Source: JAEZHK01 sp040768845
Lineage (GTDB): Bacteria > Bacillota > Clostridia > Christensenellales > Aristaeellaceae
NCBI GenBank assembly: GCA_040768845.1
Contig: JAXGME010000007.1
Location: 1 to 64,000 of the forward strand
Length of the DNA: 64,000 bases
Reading direction: 5' to 3'
Shown here: in pieces, positions 16,516 to 26,628 of the stretch
How positions within the stretch are numbered: position 1 is the first letter of the stretch
Layout: every line of letters starts with the position of its first letter
Program-made: the position numbers and the translations under genes
Notes under the pieces: model-generated
What the model was told of the DNA's origin: nothing
What the model saw: only the letters and a program-made list of their open reading frames with translations
Databases searched by the model: none

Positions 16516-18006
16516 GAGGCTGTATAGCGAACCGTGTAAATGGCAATAATCTCCAAATAAAGAAGGAGATGTTGACATGAGCGAGCGAGAGAAGGAACTG
16601 GTGGGATTACTGGCGGAAGAGTGCAAAGACATGAGGGATGTGCAGGCACTGCTGAAGTCGCTGTTTCAGGGAACGATCCAGGCGATGCTGGAAGGGGAGA
16701 TGGACGAGCACCTGGGGTACGAAAAGCACAGCAACCAGGGCGATCGAAGTGGAAACAGCCGAAACGGGTACGGGAAAAAGACGGTGAAATCGGAATACGG
16801 GGAACTGGAGATCAGCGTACCGCGGGATCGGAACGGGAGCTTTGAACCGCAGGTAATCGAGAAGCGGCAAACAAAGACGGAGGATCTGGAGAGCCGCGTG
16901 ATCGGGATGTACGCGAAGGGGATGAGCAATCGGGACATCGAAGATCATCTGCGGGACATCTATGGAGTGGAGGCATCCGCGAGTCTGATCAGCCGGATCA
17001 CGGACAAGGTCATGCCACAGGTAGCGGAATGGCAGGCCAGAGGGCTGGACGCGGTGTACCCGATCGTGTTCCTGGATGGGATCGTGTTCAAGGTAAGGAA
17101 GGATGGGCGGGTGATCAACAAATGTGTATACTCAGTGCTGGGGATCAACCTGGAGGGGAAGAAAGAGATCCTGGGGATCTGGATGTCGGAAAACGAGAGT
17201 GCGAGTTTCTGGACGACGGTATGCAATGAGCTGAAAAACCGCGGGGTAAAGGACATTCTGATTGCCTGCCGGGACAATCTGAGCGGGTTTTCGGAGGCGA
17301 TCTCGACGGTGTTTCCCCGGACGGAACAGCAGCTGTGCGTGATTCACCAGATCAGAAACTCTACAAAGTTTGTGCCATACAAAGACCTCAAAGCCGTGAT
17401 GGCGGACTTAAAGAAGGTATATGGCGCGCCGACGCTGGAGGACGCGGAATACCAGCTTGAGCATTTTCGGGAGGTTTGGGGAACGAAATACCCGCAAATC
17501 CTCAAGTCCTGGGACGCGAACTGGGCGGAGCTGTCTACGTACTTCAAATACCCCCAGGAGGTCCGCAGGCTGATCTACACGACCAACGCAGTGGAGGGAT
17601 TCCACCGGATGCTTCGCAAGTTCACCAAGACCAAGTCCGTCTATCCGACCGACGATTCGATCCGCAAATCGATCTATCTGTCGATCCAAGAGATTACCAA
17701 AAAATGGACGATGCCGGTGCGCGATTGGGGTGTTATAATGGGACAGCTGATGATGTTCTTCCCCGACCGTCTGGACATCCGCCAGATTGGGTAATGCGGG
17801 GCGCTGCCCCGCCGCCCCGGAGTTTTCCGCTTTGGTTTTCCGGGGCGGCAAGAAGGCGACGAGTTCCCCCTCGCCGCCCCGCCAAACCTCGTGCGACGCT
17901 CGGGTCGTTCTCCAACGTGGCCCTATCCTGCGCACGAGTAAAAGCGGTTTTAGTATGATCTTGGCCCCATGAGATTATCCATTTACACACTCGCGGGGAC
18001 ACTCCC
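16516..18006 (+). mobile_element. IS256-family insertion sequence, 1491 bp
   Basis: Both flanks carry the 8-bp direct repeat TATTGGGA (16508-16515 and 18007-18014), the expected target duplication for this family. The ends form an imperfect inverted repeat of about 28 bp, strongest in the shared GTGTAAATGG (16534-16543; complement 17979-17988) followed by ATAATCTC. It contains one transposase gene and about 210 bp of GC-rich non-coding DNA after it. Because the duplication is intact, the insertion is probably recent. Confidence 0.92.
16577..17794 (+). CDS. IS256-family (mutator-type) transposase
   Basis: 405 residues, full length, with no frameshift. The DDE catalytic residues are visible as D167 (VFLDGIVFKV), D233 (IACRDNLSGF) and E340 (TTNAVEGFHRM). 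The N-terminal part with GEMDEHLGY and RNGYGKKTV is typical of the family (PF00872). AGAAGGAGATG precedes the ATG. The element looks capable of activity. Confidence 0.95.
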   Translation: MSEREKELVGLLAEECKDMRDVQALLKSLFQGTIQAMLEGEMDEHLGYEKHSNQGDRSGNSRNGYGKKTVKSEYGELEISVPRDRNGSFEPQVIEKRQTKTEDLESRVIGMYAKGMSNRDIEDHLRDIYGVEASASLISRITDKVMPQVAEWQARGLDAVYPIVFLDGIVFKVRKDGRVINKCVYSVLGINLEGKKEILGIWMSENESASFWTTVCNELKNRGVKDILIACRDNLSGFSEAISTVFPRTEQQLCVIHQIRNSTKFVPYKDLKAVMADLKKVYGAPTLEDAEYQLEHFREVWGTKYPQILKSWDANWAELSTYFKYPQEVRRLIYTTNAVEGFHRMLRKFTKTKSVYPTDDSIRKSIYLSIQEITKKWTMPVRDWGVIMGQLMMFFPDRLDIRQIG

Positions 18007-19324
18007 TATTGGGAAGGCCGAGCATGCGGGCAAAGCGCAAGCCGTGGTTCTCCTTGGCCTCCGCGAAAGATCGTTCAATGGTTTCCTTACGCCAGGCGTA
18101 CAGTCTTCGCCCTTGAGAGGTCTTGGTAAACGCCGTAACCTCATCCAGCGCATCCTGCCATACATGTCTGGTCACCATCCTTCTGGTCGCCTTCTCGCTG
18201 AAACACGCCGCCCGCCTTGGACATCCCGCGCAGTCTTTCCGGTCGCTGAAGTATTGCCGGTAGCCTTCGCGGGTGGTTGTCCTCCAGTATAGGCGCTTGC
18301 CTTCGGGACAGAAGTAGGTGTCGAAGGTTGGGTCGTACTTGAACCGGTATTTCCCGTAGTGCTCTTCCTTGTGTGTATGACGGCGGTAGCCGATGACGCC
18401 TTGAATTCTCTTCGTTTCCAGCAGATGCGCGATCCATGCGCTGTGGTATCCGGCGTCGAACCCCATGTACCTGGGCAGATGCCCCAGCCGCCCCTCTATT
18501 TCTTCCAGAAGTTCCGGTACGGGGGTGACATCGTTGATGTTGGCCGGGGTGATGTGGATATTGACGATCACGTTGTGCTTGCTGTCCACCGTGCGGTGTT
18601 CGCTGTAGTGAAACCCTTCCGGCTTCCCTTCCTTGCTCAACTGGCCGCTGTCAGGATCTGTCGTGCTCTCCATCTTCGTCTTCCCGCCGGACGGCGGATC
18701 GTCGTTGCTATCATCTTCATCATCCCGGTCATTGTCGTCATCCCGCTCAAACGGCTTCTTCCCCAATACTTTGCGGTCCAGATCGATCTGCGCGTCCAAC
18801 TCCGCCATGTACGAAGCGGGCGTCTCCTCCACCGTCACCAGCCGCTTCTTGTGCTTATTCGCTTTCGCCTTAATGTGCGTGGAGTCAGTGTACAGCACCT
18901 GTCCACCCACCAGTCCCTTATCCACACACTGCCGAAGAATCTCGTCGAAGACCTTCTCCGCGATGTTGTTCTCCCGAAACCGCCGAACCCGGTTGATGCT
19001 GATCGTCGCGTGATCCGGTCCTTTCTCCGTCAGCTTCAATCCCAGAAACCATTTGAACGCAATGTTCTCATTCACCATCTGCGCCAGCTTTACTTCGGAC
19101 TTGATGCCGTATAGATAGCCCAGAAACAGCATCCGGAACAATAGCTCCGGCGGTACCGCCGGGCGGCCGATATTGGGCGAGTACAAATCCTTGCACAAGC
19201 CGTGAATGAAGCTGAAATCTACTGCCCGCTCAATCTTGCGCAGCAAGTGGTCTTCCGGCACCAACTCTTCCAGCAGCACGATCTCATATTCCTTCTGGCT
19301 CGCCGTCGCTTTCTCTTGCAGCAT
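17975..19324 (-). pseudogene. N-terminal fragment of IS1182 transposase, truncated by IS256
   Basis: ATG behind AGGAGG. The first 439 residues are transposase, with D147 (YTDSTHIKAKANKHK) and D290 (GFDAGYHSAW) as DDE aspartates, a cysteine cluster (CAGCPRRAAC) and E417 in RRKETIERSF. After LGLPN the frame runs into the right end of the IS256 element and stops after ten foreign codons (17975). An acidic low-complexity insert lies at 194-210. The missing C-terminus is found at 16365-16515. Confidence 0.9.
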
Positions 19325-19460
19325 GCCGCCCGACCTCCTGTGTCCGCATCTCTCCTATCTATTCGACATCCACGCTGCTTTTTCCTTTTGGTTTTTGCTC
19401 ACCTCTACACAAAATTTGCGCCCAGCCCAAGCGGGCTGAGCGCACTTTGTTGATGGGCTG

Positions 19461-19482
19461 ACCCCGGACAAATGTCCGGGGT
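19461..19482. repeat. Right 22-bp target duplication of the IS1182 element (rnpB side)
   Basis: Direct repeat of 16336-16357. On the minus strand this is the hairpin immediately after the rnpB 3' end, but the T-tract that should follow it has been replaced by the IS terminus (TCAG). Confidence 0.8.
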
Positions 19483-19486
19483 TTTG

Positions 19487-19841
19487 TTTGTGAGCGCCGT
19501 CTGTAAGCCGAGTTCTGTCTTGGACGACCATCTATCTAGGCCGGAAGTTGCCATCCGGCTCCAGCGATTACCCGAGGGCGTGACGGGCCGCCACAGTTGC
19601 CCTCCTATCAATCTTGCACCAGGTGGGGTTTACAGAGCGGACAAGTCGCCATGCCGCTGGTGAGCTCTTACCTCGCCTTTCCACCCTTACCGGGCCGGAG
19701 CCCGGCGGTATATCTCTGTTGCACTTTCCTTGGAGTCGCCTCCACCGGGGATTACCCGGCACCCTGCCCTATGGAGCTCGGACTTTCCTCGCGTTCGAGC
19801 CTTGCGGCTCTCCCCCGCGGCCGTCCGACGGCCTCACAAAA
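19487..19841 (-). ncRNA. rnpB: RNase P RNA (class A)
   Basis: Catalytic RNA that matures the 5' ends of tRNAs. Conserved elements on the minus strand are GAGGAAAGTCCGAGCTCC, GGGTGCCGGGTAA, AGTGCAACAGAGATATACCG, GGTAAGAGCTCACC, and near the 3' end ATAGATGGTCGTCC followed by ACAGAACTCGGCTTA. Helix P1 pairs TTTGTGAGGCCGTC at the 5' end with GACGGCGCTCACAAA at the 3' end, and this sets the boundaries. The IS1182 target duplication starts only four bases beyond the 3' end. Confidence 0.95.
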
Positions 19842-19850
19842 CGTATCTAT

Positions 19851-20564
19851 TCAGCCTTCCGGCGGCTGATAGAGAATCCTTCCGCAATTGTCGCACTCGA
19901 CGATGCGCTCGCCCGCCTGAATCTGCTTGAGCGTCACCGAGGGCAGCGACATGTAGCAGCCGCCGCACTGCCCGCCCACCAGGCGCGCCATCGGCGGCGC
20001 CGCGTGCTGCTTGATGTTCATGTAGCGCTCCAGCAGGTCCGGCTTGATGCTCTTGCCGGCGGCTTCCGCCCTGTGCTTGAGCGTGGACAGCTTTTCGCTG
20101 TCCCGCCTGAACTCCTGATCGTACACCTGTTTGATCTCATCGTATTCCGCCTTGGCCTTGGCCGCGCGCACGCGAATCTCCCGCTGCTGACGATCGCGCA
20201 CCTCTGCGTCCTTGCGAATCCGCTGGAGCTCCTGCTCGTAGTGCGAAATCGTCTCCAGAAGCTTCTGCACCTGCGCAATCCGGCCGTCCAGCTCCTCGAT
20301 CGATGCGGGCACGCCGCCCTGCACCTCCGCCACCTGCGCGTGCACCACGCCCTCCAGCCGGGACGCCTCGTCGGAAATGGCCTCCATGCGGTCACACATG
20401 GTGGCGACTTCCTCCTCGATGCGCTTCATGTTGGCCTGCTGCTCCACGATGAAATCGCGATGTTTGATCAGCTTCAGCCGGTTGGGCGCCTGCCGCATCT
20501 CGTTCTCGAAGCGGTCGGCTTCCATATCCACCTGCATGAACGCCCAAAGCATGTCAAGCTGCAT
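19851..20564 (-). CDS. Coiled-coil protein with C4 zinc ribbon (COG1579)
   Basis: 237 residues. A long charged helical region (about 20-180, very likely antiparallel coiled coil) is followed by a zinc-ribbon module with CGGC and CDNCGR (zf-RING_7, PF02591). The family is conserved near nif3, trmK and rpoD in Firmicutes and is thought to be a nucleic-acid-associated factor, but its role is not settled. It ends ten bases before rnpB. Confidence 0.88.
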   Translation of the reverse strand: MQLDMLWAFMQVDMEADRFENEMRQAPNRLKLIKHRDFIVEQQANMKRIEEEVATMCDRMEAISDEASRLEGVVHAQVAEVQGGVPASIEELDGRIAQVQKLLETISHYEQELQRIRKDAEVRDRQQREIRVRAAKAKAEYDEIKQVYDQEFRRDSEKLSTLKHRAEAAGKSIKPDLLERYMNIKQHAAPPMARLVGGQCGGCYMSLPSVTLKQIQAGERIVECDNCGRILYQPPEG

Positions 20565-20585
20565 TCATTTCCTCCCATCCGCCCG

Positions 20586-21335
20586 TCAAAATGGCTCAAA
20601 ACTGCTGCCAAAGACGTGCACATTATATTGTAACGTATTTGCCCGCGTTTGTAAACGGCTTCTCAAGGCTTTAACCATCACGCGCTCGGTGTGGTAGTGG
20701 CCGGCCTCGACCAGCGTGAGCCCCGCCTGGGTGGCCGCCAGCGCCTCGTGATGGCGGATCTCTCCGGTGAGGTAGGCGTCGCAGCCCGCCGCCGCGGCCT
20801 CGGGCCAGAAGGCGCCCCCCGCGCCGCCGCACACGGCAACCCGCCCGATTTCCCCGCCGCCCCGGTACAGCCGGGGCGCGCCCCCCAGTCGCTCCCGTAC
20901 CCGGGCGATGAGCGCGTCCGGGCTTCCCTCAAAGACCCCCGCCCGCAGTCCGTGGGCCAGCGTCTCGACGCCTTCAAGGCCCAATTCTGCCGCCAGCGCG
21001 TCGTTCAGCCCTTCCGGCGCGTTGTCGTAATTGGTGTGGGCGGCGATCAGCGCGATCCGCGAGCGCACCAGGTCCGCGCAAAGCGCACCCTCGCCGTCGT
21101 CCTCCCGGAGGTTCTTCCGCCCGTGAAAGAGGATGGGGTGATGGGTGACAATCAGCTGCGCGCCGGCGTCCACGGCCTCCCGGAGGGCGCCGGGGGTCAG
21201 GTCCAGCGCCACCATCGCCCGCCGGACCTCCCAGGAGGGATGCCCGGCCAGAAGCCCCGCGTTGTCCCATTCCTCCGCCAGATCAAAGGGCGCGATTTCA
21301 TTCACCAGTTCCAGCATCTCGGCCACCGTCGCCAT
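20586..21335 (-). CDS. Nif3-like dinuclear metal-centre protein
   Basis: 249 residues of the NIF3/YqfO/YbgI family (annotated in databases as GTP cyclohydrolase I type 2). Metal ligands include THHPILFHG, the AAHTNYDNAPEG motif, and the C-terminal EAGHYHTE. This is the short form without the middle CutA-like insertion found in B. subtilis YqfO. It overlaps trmK by 38 bp, the usual pairing. Confidence 0.9.
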   Translation of the reverse strand: MATVAEMLELVNEIAPFDLAEEWDNAGLLAGHPSWEVRRAMVALDLTPGALREAVDAGAQLIVTHHPILFHGRKNLREDDGEGALCADLVRSRIALIAAHTNYDNAPEGLNDALAAELGLEGVETLAHGLRAGVFEGSPDALIARVRERLGGAPRLYRGGGEIGRVAVCGGAGGAFWPEAAAAGCDAYLTGEIRHHEALAATQAGLTLVEAGHYHTERVMVKALRSRLQTRANTLQYNVHVFGSSFEPF

Positions 21336-22001
21336 ACCGCACCTCCCGCCACAGGCGAAGCTCTTCTTCCATTTCCGCCACCCAGGGTTCGCCGCCCTTC
21401 CGGGCGCCGGGCAGCGCCCGGAGGATGACCCGCGACCGGTGCTCCGCGTACAGCATCAGGCTCTCCGGCCGCTCTTTGAGCAGCGCCGGGCCGGCCAGAA
21501 GCTGCAGCCGGTCATACTTTGCCCGCCCGGGGCGCGCCGCGATCACGGGATAAAACCTGCGCCCCTGGCGAACCAGCGCCTCGCCGGTGATGGCGTAGCC
21601 ACCATCCATCAGAAAGCGCCGGAGCGCCGCCGCGCCCAGGTTGGGCGAGAGCACCAGGGCCGCGCCCTCAAGCTTTTCCCGGCCGCGCTCCAGGATGCCG
21701 CAGATGGTCTCCGCGCCCATCCCGGCGATCACCGCCGCGTCCACCGGCCCGGAGAGCGCCTGCGCGCCGTCACCCACCGAGAATTCCGCCCGGTCTGCAA
21801 GATGCAGCTTGCCGATCAGCCACCGCGCCTTTTCCAGGCTGTCGGCGCTGATGTCCGCGAAGCGAACGAAGGCGCACCTGCCCGTCAGGAGCAGGTGCGC
21901 GCCGAGAAAGCCGTGGTCCGCGCCGATGTCCGCCGCGCATTCGCAGGCGGGCACCAGCGATGCGACGGCCGCGAGCCGGGCATCCAGCGCAATGGCCCGC
22001 A

Positions 22002-22002
<1 letters not shown>
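21298..22002 (-). CDS. trmK: tRNA (adenine-N1)-methyltransferase TrmK
   Basis: Class I SAM-dependent methyltransferase that makes m1A22 in tRNA. The SAM site ADIGADHGFLGAHLL is at about residues 24-38 and the catalytic-loop segment SPNLGAAALRRFL at about 119-131; 234 residues is normal for the family. The ATG overlaps the rpoD stop as TGATG, and the 3' end overlaps nif3. Confidence 0.92.
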
Positions 22003-23095
<1,093 letters not shown>

Positions 23096-23099
<4 letters not shown>

Positions 23100-24841
23100 A
23101 CGGTCCACTCCTTCCGACCGGTCCTCAGGCGCTCAAGCTCCTGCATAAGCGCCGACATCTGTTCAATCAGTTCCCGCCGCCGGTCCTCCCCGGCGGTTCC
23201 GGCCTCCTCCTGGAGGAGCAAAAGCGCGGCCTCCATGCGGCCCGCGCGGATCTTGTTCAGCGAATCCTGCGCAATCTGCATCGCGTTTTTCTCATCCGCG
23301 AAGGCTTCGTCCCCCAGCGCCCGCGCGGCCTGAGCGCGCTCGTCCTCACCCACCCGGTCGAGAACCGCCGCCGCCGTCAGGCCCGCCAGCAGCTGCTCCG
23401 CCACGCGCGCGTAGAGCGGCGTATCGAAGTCCTCGCGTTTGACGGTCTCCCCGGGAATCAGGTTCCTGGCCAGCAGCATGATCAGCGTGCGCTCGCACTT
23501 CTGGGTTTCGGTCTCCGCGACGGGCTTCGGGTTCAGCCTGCGCTCGGACCTTTTGCGCTCGGGCTGCGCCCGGACGCCGATCTGGCTGAGCAGCACCTCC
23601 CGGTCAAAACCGGTCTCGACGCCCAGCCGCGACAGATAGTTTTCCAGTTCCACCGGGTTTTCGACCTTTTTCAGCGCCTCGCAGCCCTTGATCGCGTAGC
23701 CGGTGCGCCCCTCCTGGGTGGTGAGATCGAACTCCCTGGCAAAGGTATCCAGCCGGTAGTTGAACCGGTCCACCGGCTTCAGCCGGCCAAACCCCTCGGG
23801 CCCCTCCCGCCGGATGAAGTCGTCCGGGTCCATTCCGTCCGGAAACACCAGCGCGCGGCAGGGGATGCCCGCCGCCTCGAGAATGTCCAGCGCCCTCAGC
23901 GTGGCCTTCTGACCAGGCGCGTCGCCATCGTAGGCCACCCAGGTCTCCGGCGCGTAGCGCTTCATGATCCGGGCCTGTTCCTCCGTCAGCGCGGTGCCCA
24001 GCGTGGCCACCACGCCCGGAACGCCCGCGCGCCGAAGCGCCAATACGTCCATGTACCCCTCGACCAGAATCAGTTTGTCCAGCGAGCGCTCCTTGCGCAC
24101 AAAGTTCATCGCGTACAGATTTTGCCGCTTGTTGAATACCGGCGAGTCGCCCGTGTTGAGGTACTTGGGCTGCGCGTCGCCCATCGCCCGCCCGCCGAAG
24201 CCCAACACCCTGCCCTGGGCGTCGATGATGGGAAACATCGCGCGGCTTCGGAACATGTCAAACCGCCGTTGGTCCTTGCGCACGGTCAGGCCGGACCGCA
24301 CCAGCACATCCTCTTCAAAGCCCTGCCGGGTCAGTTCGTTTGTCAGATCGTCCCATCCGGTCGTCGAAGCGCCCAGACCGAAGCGCCGGATGTCCCCGTC
24401 GTCCAGCGCGCGCCTGTGCAGGTAATCCAGCACCTGCGCCCCCGCGCTGGTCCACAAGACGTCGTGAAAATAGCGCGCCGCGGCCAGGTTGGCGGCGTAG
24501 ACGCGCTCTTTGAGCGTCCTGTCGACTTCAGGTGAATCGGCGGAATCCGGAAGATCGAGCCGCGCGCGCTCGGCCAGCAGCTTGACGGCGTCCAGAAACT
24601 CCATCCGTTCCATTTCCATCACGAAGTTGATGACGGTGCCGCCCTTGTGACAGCCGAAGCAGTAGTACATCTGCTCCTCGCCGTCCACGCTGAAGGACGC
24701 TGTTTTTTCGTTGTGGAACGGACATAGTCCCCAGTATCGCCGGCCCTTGGGCTTGAGCTGCACGTAATCGCCCACGACGTCAACGATGTTCAGCCGCGCG
24801 CGCAGCTCGTCGAGCCACGCGTCCGGGATTCTTCCCGACAT
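23096..24841 (-). CDS. dnaG: DNA primase
   Basis: Synthesises RNA primers at the replication fork. A CHC2 zinc finger (CPFHNEK and YYCFGCHKGG, residues 40-66) is followed by the TOPRIM core (LILVEGYMDVLAL and YDGDAPG) and a C-terminal helicase-binding region with many charged helices. 581 residues. The ATG is eight bases after AAGGCGG. The 260-bp upstream region contains no gene; a palindrome TGGTATATACCA is at 24977-24988. Confidence 0.95.
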
Positions 24842-25060
24842 GCTGCACACCGCCTTAATTCGATCGTAGATACAATTCGCCGCGCGCGGCGGATTTCCTG
24901 CACAAATCCGACGCAGTGCGACAAATTAATCGGAATCGACCCGCGCGGCATCCCGCGCTAGTCTTCCCCATGTGGATGGTATATACCACGCGAACGCGCA
25001 GAAACCCTTCCCGTACACAAAATTAACTTTTCGCGCGGGCCTGAAACAAGAATAATCCGA

Positions 25061-25087
25061 CCGCCGGGGATGTGATACCCCCGGCGG
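25061..25087 (-). terminator. Intrinsic terminator of the 12-kb envelope operon
   Basis: On the minus strand a 9-bp stem CCGCCGGGG / CCCCGGCGG with a nine-base loop is followed by TCGGATTATTCTTG, a moderately T-rich tail. It begins 21 bp after the last stop codon of the operon. Confidence 0.65.
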
Positions 25088-25108
25088 CCGGAGCGGTTCG
25101 GGTTGGGG

Positions 25109-26614
25109 TCAGGCGGTGGGATCGACCAGCCTGTCCACGTAGGTCTTGGCGTTGGCTTCCGTCACCCAGCCCTGCACAGTCTCATCGTAGTGGTCGTTCT
25201 TGGCGGTCTCCAGCGCCTCCGCGCTGATCTCCTCGCGGACCTGATCCAGCGGCACCGCGCCGGGGGTGACATCTGCGATGTACTTGATGATGTGCAGCCC
25301 GCTCTGGCTGAGCACCGGTTCGGACACGTCGCCCACCTTTTCAAGGGCCATCGCGGCGGTGGTGAATGCGTCGTCCCACATCTGGGAATCCGCGGACACG
25401 TAATAGCCGTTGGTCTTGGTCGGCTCGGTAGTCATGCCCTCGTCCTCGCCGTATTCCCCGATGAGCTTGTCAAAGTCCTCGCCGGCGGCGATCTTCGCCT
25501 GGATCTCGTCGATCTTGGGCTGGAGCTTGGCGATGGCCGCGGTCCGCGCGGCGTCCAATTGCGTGGCGAGGTCGGCGCGCTTGGTCTCCAACTCCGGCAG
25601 CGTCAGGTTCTCCAGCGCAACCTCGTCCGCGGTCGTATCGTCGGTTTCGTCCTCGAAAAGCTCGCCCTCGTCGGCAAAGGTCTCATCGCCGTCGGCGGCT
25701 TCGTCGCCCTCGGGCGCGGCGGTGGCGGCGCTGTCGGCGGCGGCGACGGCCTCATCCGGGCTGATGGCATCGGTAAACGCGGAGGCGTCGCCCTCCTCAA
25801 GGGAATCCTGGGCGGCCTCGGGGTTCTGAAGCTCCTCAATGCGCACGTTGACATCCTCAAGCTGCGATTCGAGATCAATCAGCGAAGCGGAATCCTCCTC
25901 GGGCAGCATCAGCAGGATGTGCTTGACCGCGCGGTAGCCCTCCGGCACCCAGGTGATGATGTCGCCGTAGGTGGCCGCGTTCTCAAAGTTGTAGGTATCC
26001 TCGGTGAAGGACGCCTGGTCCTCGGTGACAGAGGCGTCGTAGGCGGCCTGGATATCCTCGTCGGTGATGATCACGCCTTCGGTGATTTCGCTTTTCAGCT
26101 TTTCCTGCCAGGCGTTCTCGATGTCGTACTGCTCGATGCTCTCCAGCGTGTAGCCGATGCTGTCCAGGTAATCCACGGCGTTTTGCCGCGTTTCCTCATC
26201 GGTGTCGCCCTGCAGGTAATCCATGTAATAGGTGACCGCGTCCTCATACTCGGTCTCGGCCTGGCTGAGGATCTCCGCCTTCTCGTCTTCGGAAAGATCG
26301 GTGAGGCCCATCTCCTTGGCCTTGGACTCGATGATCTTCTGCTGCACCAGCGTGTCCAGCACCTGCTGCTTGAGATCGTTCTTATCGGTTTCGCTGGTGA
26401 TGGCATAGCCGTAAGCCTCGTAATACGAAAGCCAGTTCTGGTATTCCGCAAGGGCATCGGCATAGGTCACCGTGCCGCCGGTATATTCCGCCACCACGGT
26501 GGCGTTCTGCTGGGCCTGCTCTTTTTCCTTGTCGATGGTGACCAATCCACAGCCAGAGAGGGTCAGCGCGGCGCACAGCGCCATGGCCAGCCATTTGGCA
26601 ATCGTCTTCGTCAT
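25109..26614 (-). CDS. PrsA/SurA-like peptidyl-prolyl isomerase lipoprotein
   Basis: 501 residues. A lipoprotein signal with lipobox LSGC (C22) anchors the protein outside the membrane. A SurA_N-like chaperone region (about 40-250) is followed by a parvulin (rotamase) domain near the C-terminus (LIGEYGEDEG, VSEPVLSQSGLHIIKY). Between them lies a long acidic insert (about 290-355, rich in Asp, Glu and Ala). GGAAGG precedes the ATG. It probably assists folding of exported envelope proteins, fitting its place at the end of the cell-shape operon. Confidence 0.85.
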   Translation of the reverse strand: MTKTIAKWLAMALCAALTLSGCGLVTIDKEKEQAQQNATVVAEYTGGTVTYADALAEYQNWLSYYEAYGYAITSETDKNDLKQQVLDTLVQQKIIESKAKEMGLTDLSEDEKAEILSQAETEYEDAVTYYMDYLQGDTDEETRQNAVDYLDSIGYTLESIEQYDIENAWQEKLKSEITEGVIITDEDIQAAYDASVTEDQASFTEDTYNFENAATYGDIITWVPEGYRAVKHILLMLPEEDSASLIDLESQLEDVNVRIEELQNPEAAQDSLEEGDASAFTDAISPDEAVAAADSAATAAPEGDEAADGDETFADEGELFEDETDDTTADEVALENLTLPELETKRADLATQLDAARTAAIAKLQPKIDEIQAKIAAGEDFDKLIGEYGEDEGMTTEPTKTNGYYVSADSQMWDDAFTTAAMALEKVGDVSEPVLSQSGLHIIKYIADVTPGAVPLDQVREEISAEALETAKNDHYDETVQGWVTEANAKTYVDRLVDPTA

Positions 26615-26628
26615 CCGATACCTTCCTT

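Larger units (their letters stand above)
16358..19460 (-). mobile_element. IS1182-family insertion sequence interrupted by an IS256-family element
   Basis: The ends are CAGACCATCAACAAA on the left and its inverted relative TTTGTTGATGGGCTG on the right (14 of 15 matching). The flanking 22-bp direct repeats contain a terminator hairpin. Removing the nested IS256 element and one 8-bp repeat leaves about 1.6 kb, the normal size for IS1182 members, with one transposase gene of 486 codons on the minus strand. Subterminal stem-loops lie at 16371-16409 and 19425-19440. Confidence 0.85.

Noticed and set aside
16332..19486. Reading the 41-bp IS1182 ends as inverted repeats including the hairpin
   Set aside because: As inverted repeats they mismatch in the hairpin loop; as direct repeats the hairpin is identical over 22 bp. 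The hairpin is therefore target DNA duplicated on insertion, and the true inverted repeat is only about 15 bp.
24977..24988. TGGTATATACCA palindrome before dnaG as LexA box
   Set aside because: Does not match the Gram-positive LexA consensus (CGAAC-N4-GTTCG). Left as an unexplained palindrome only.
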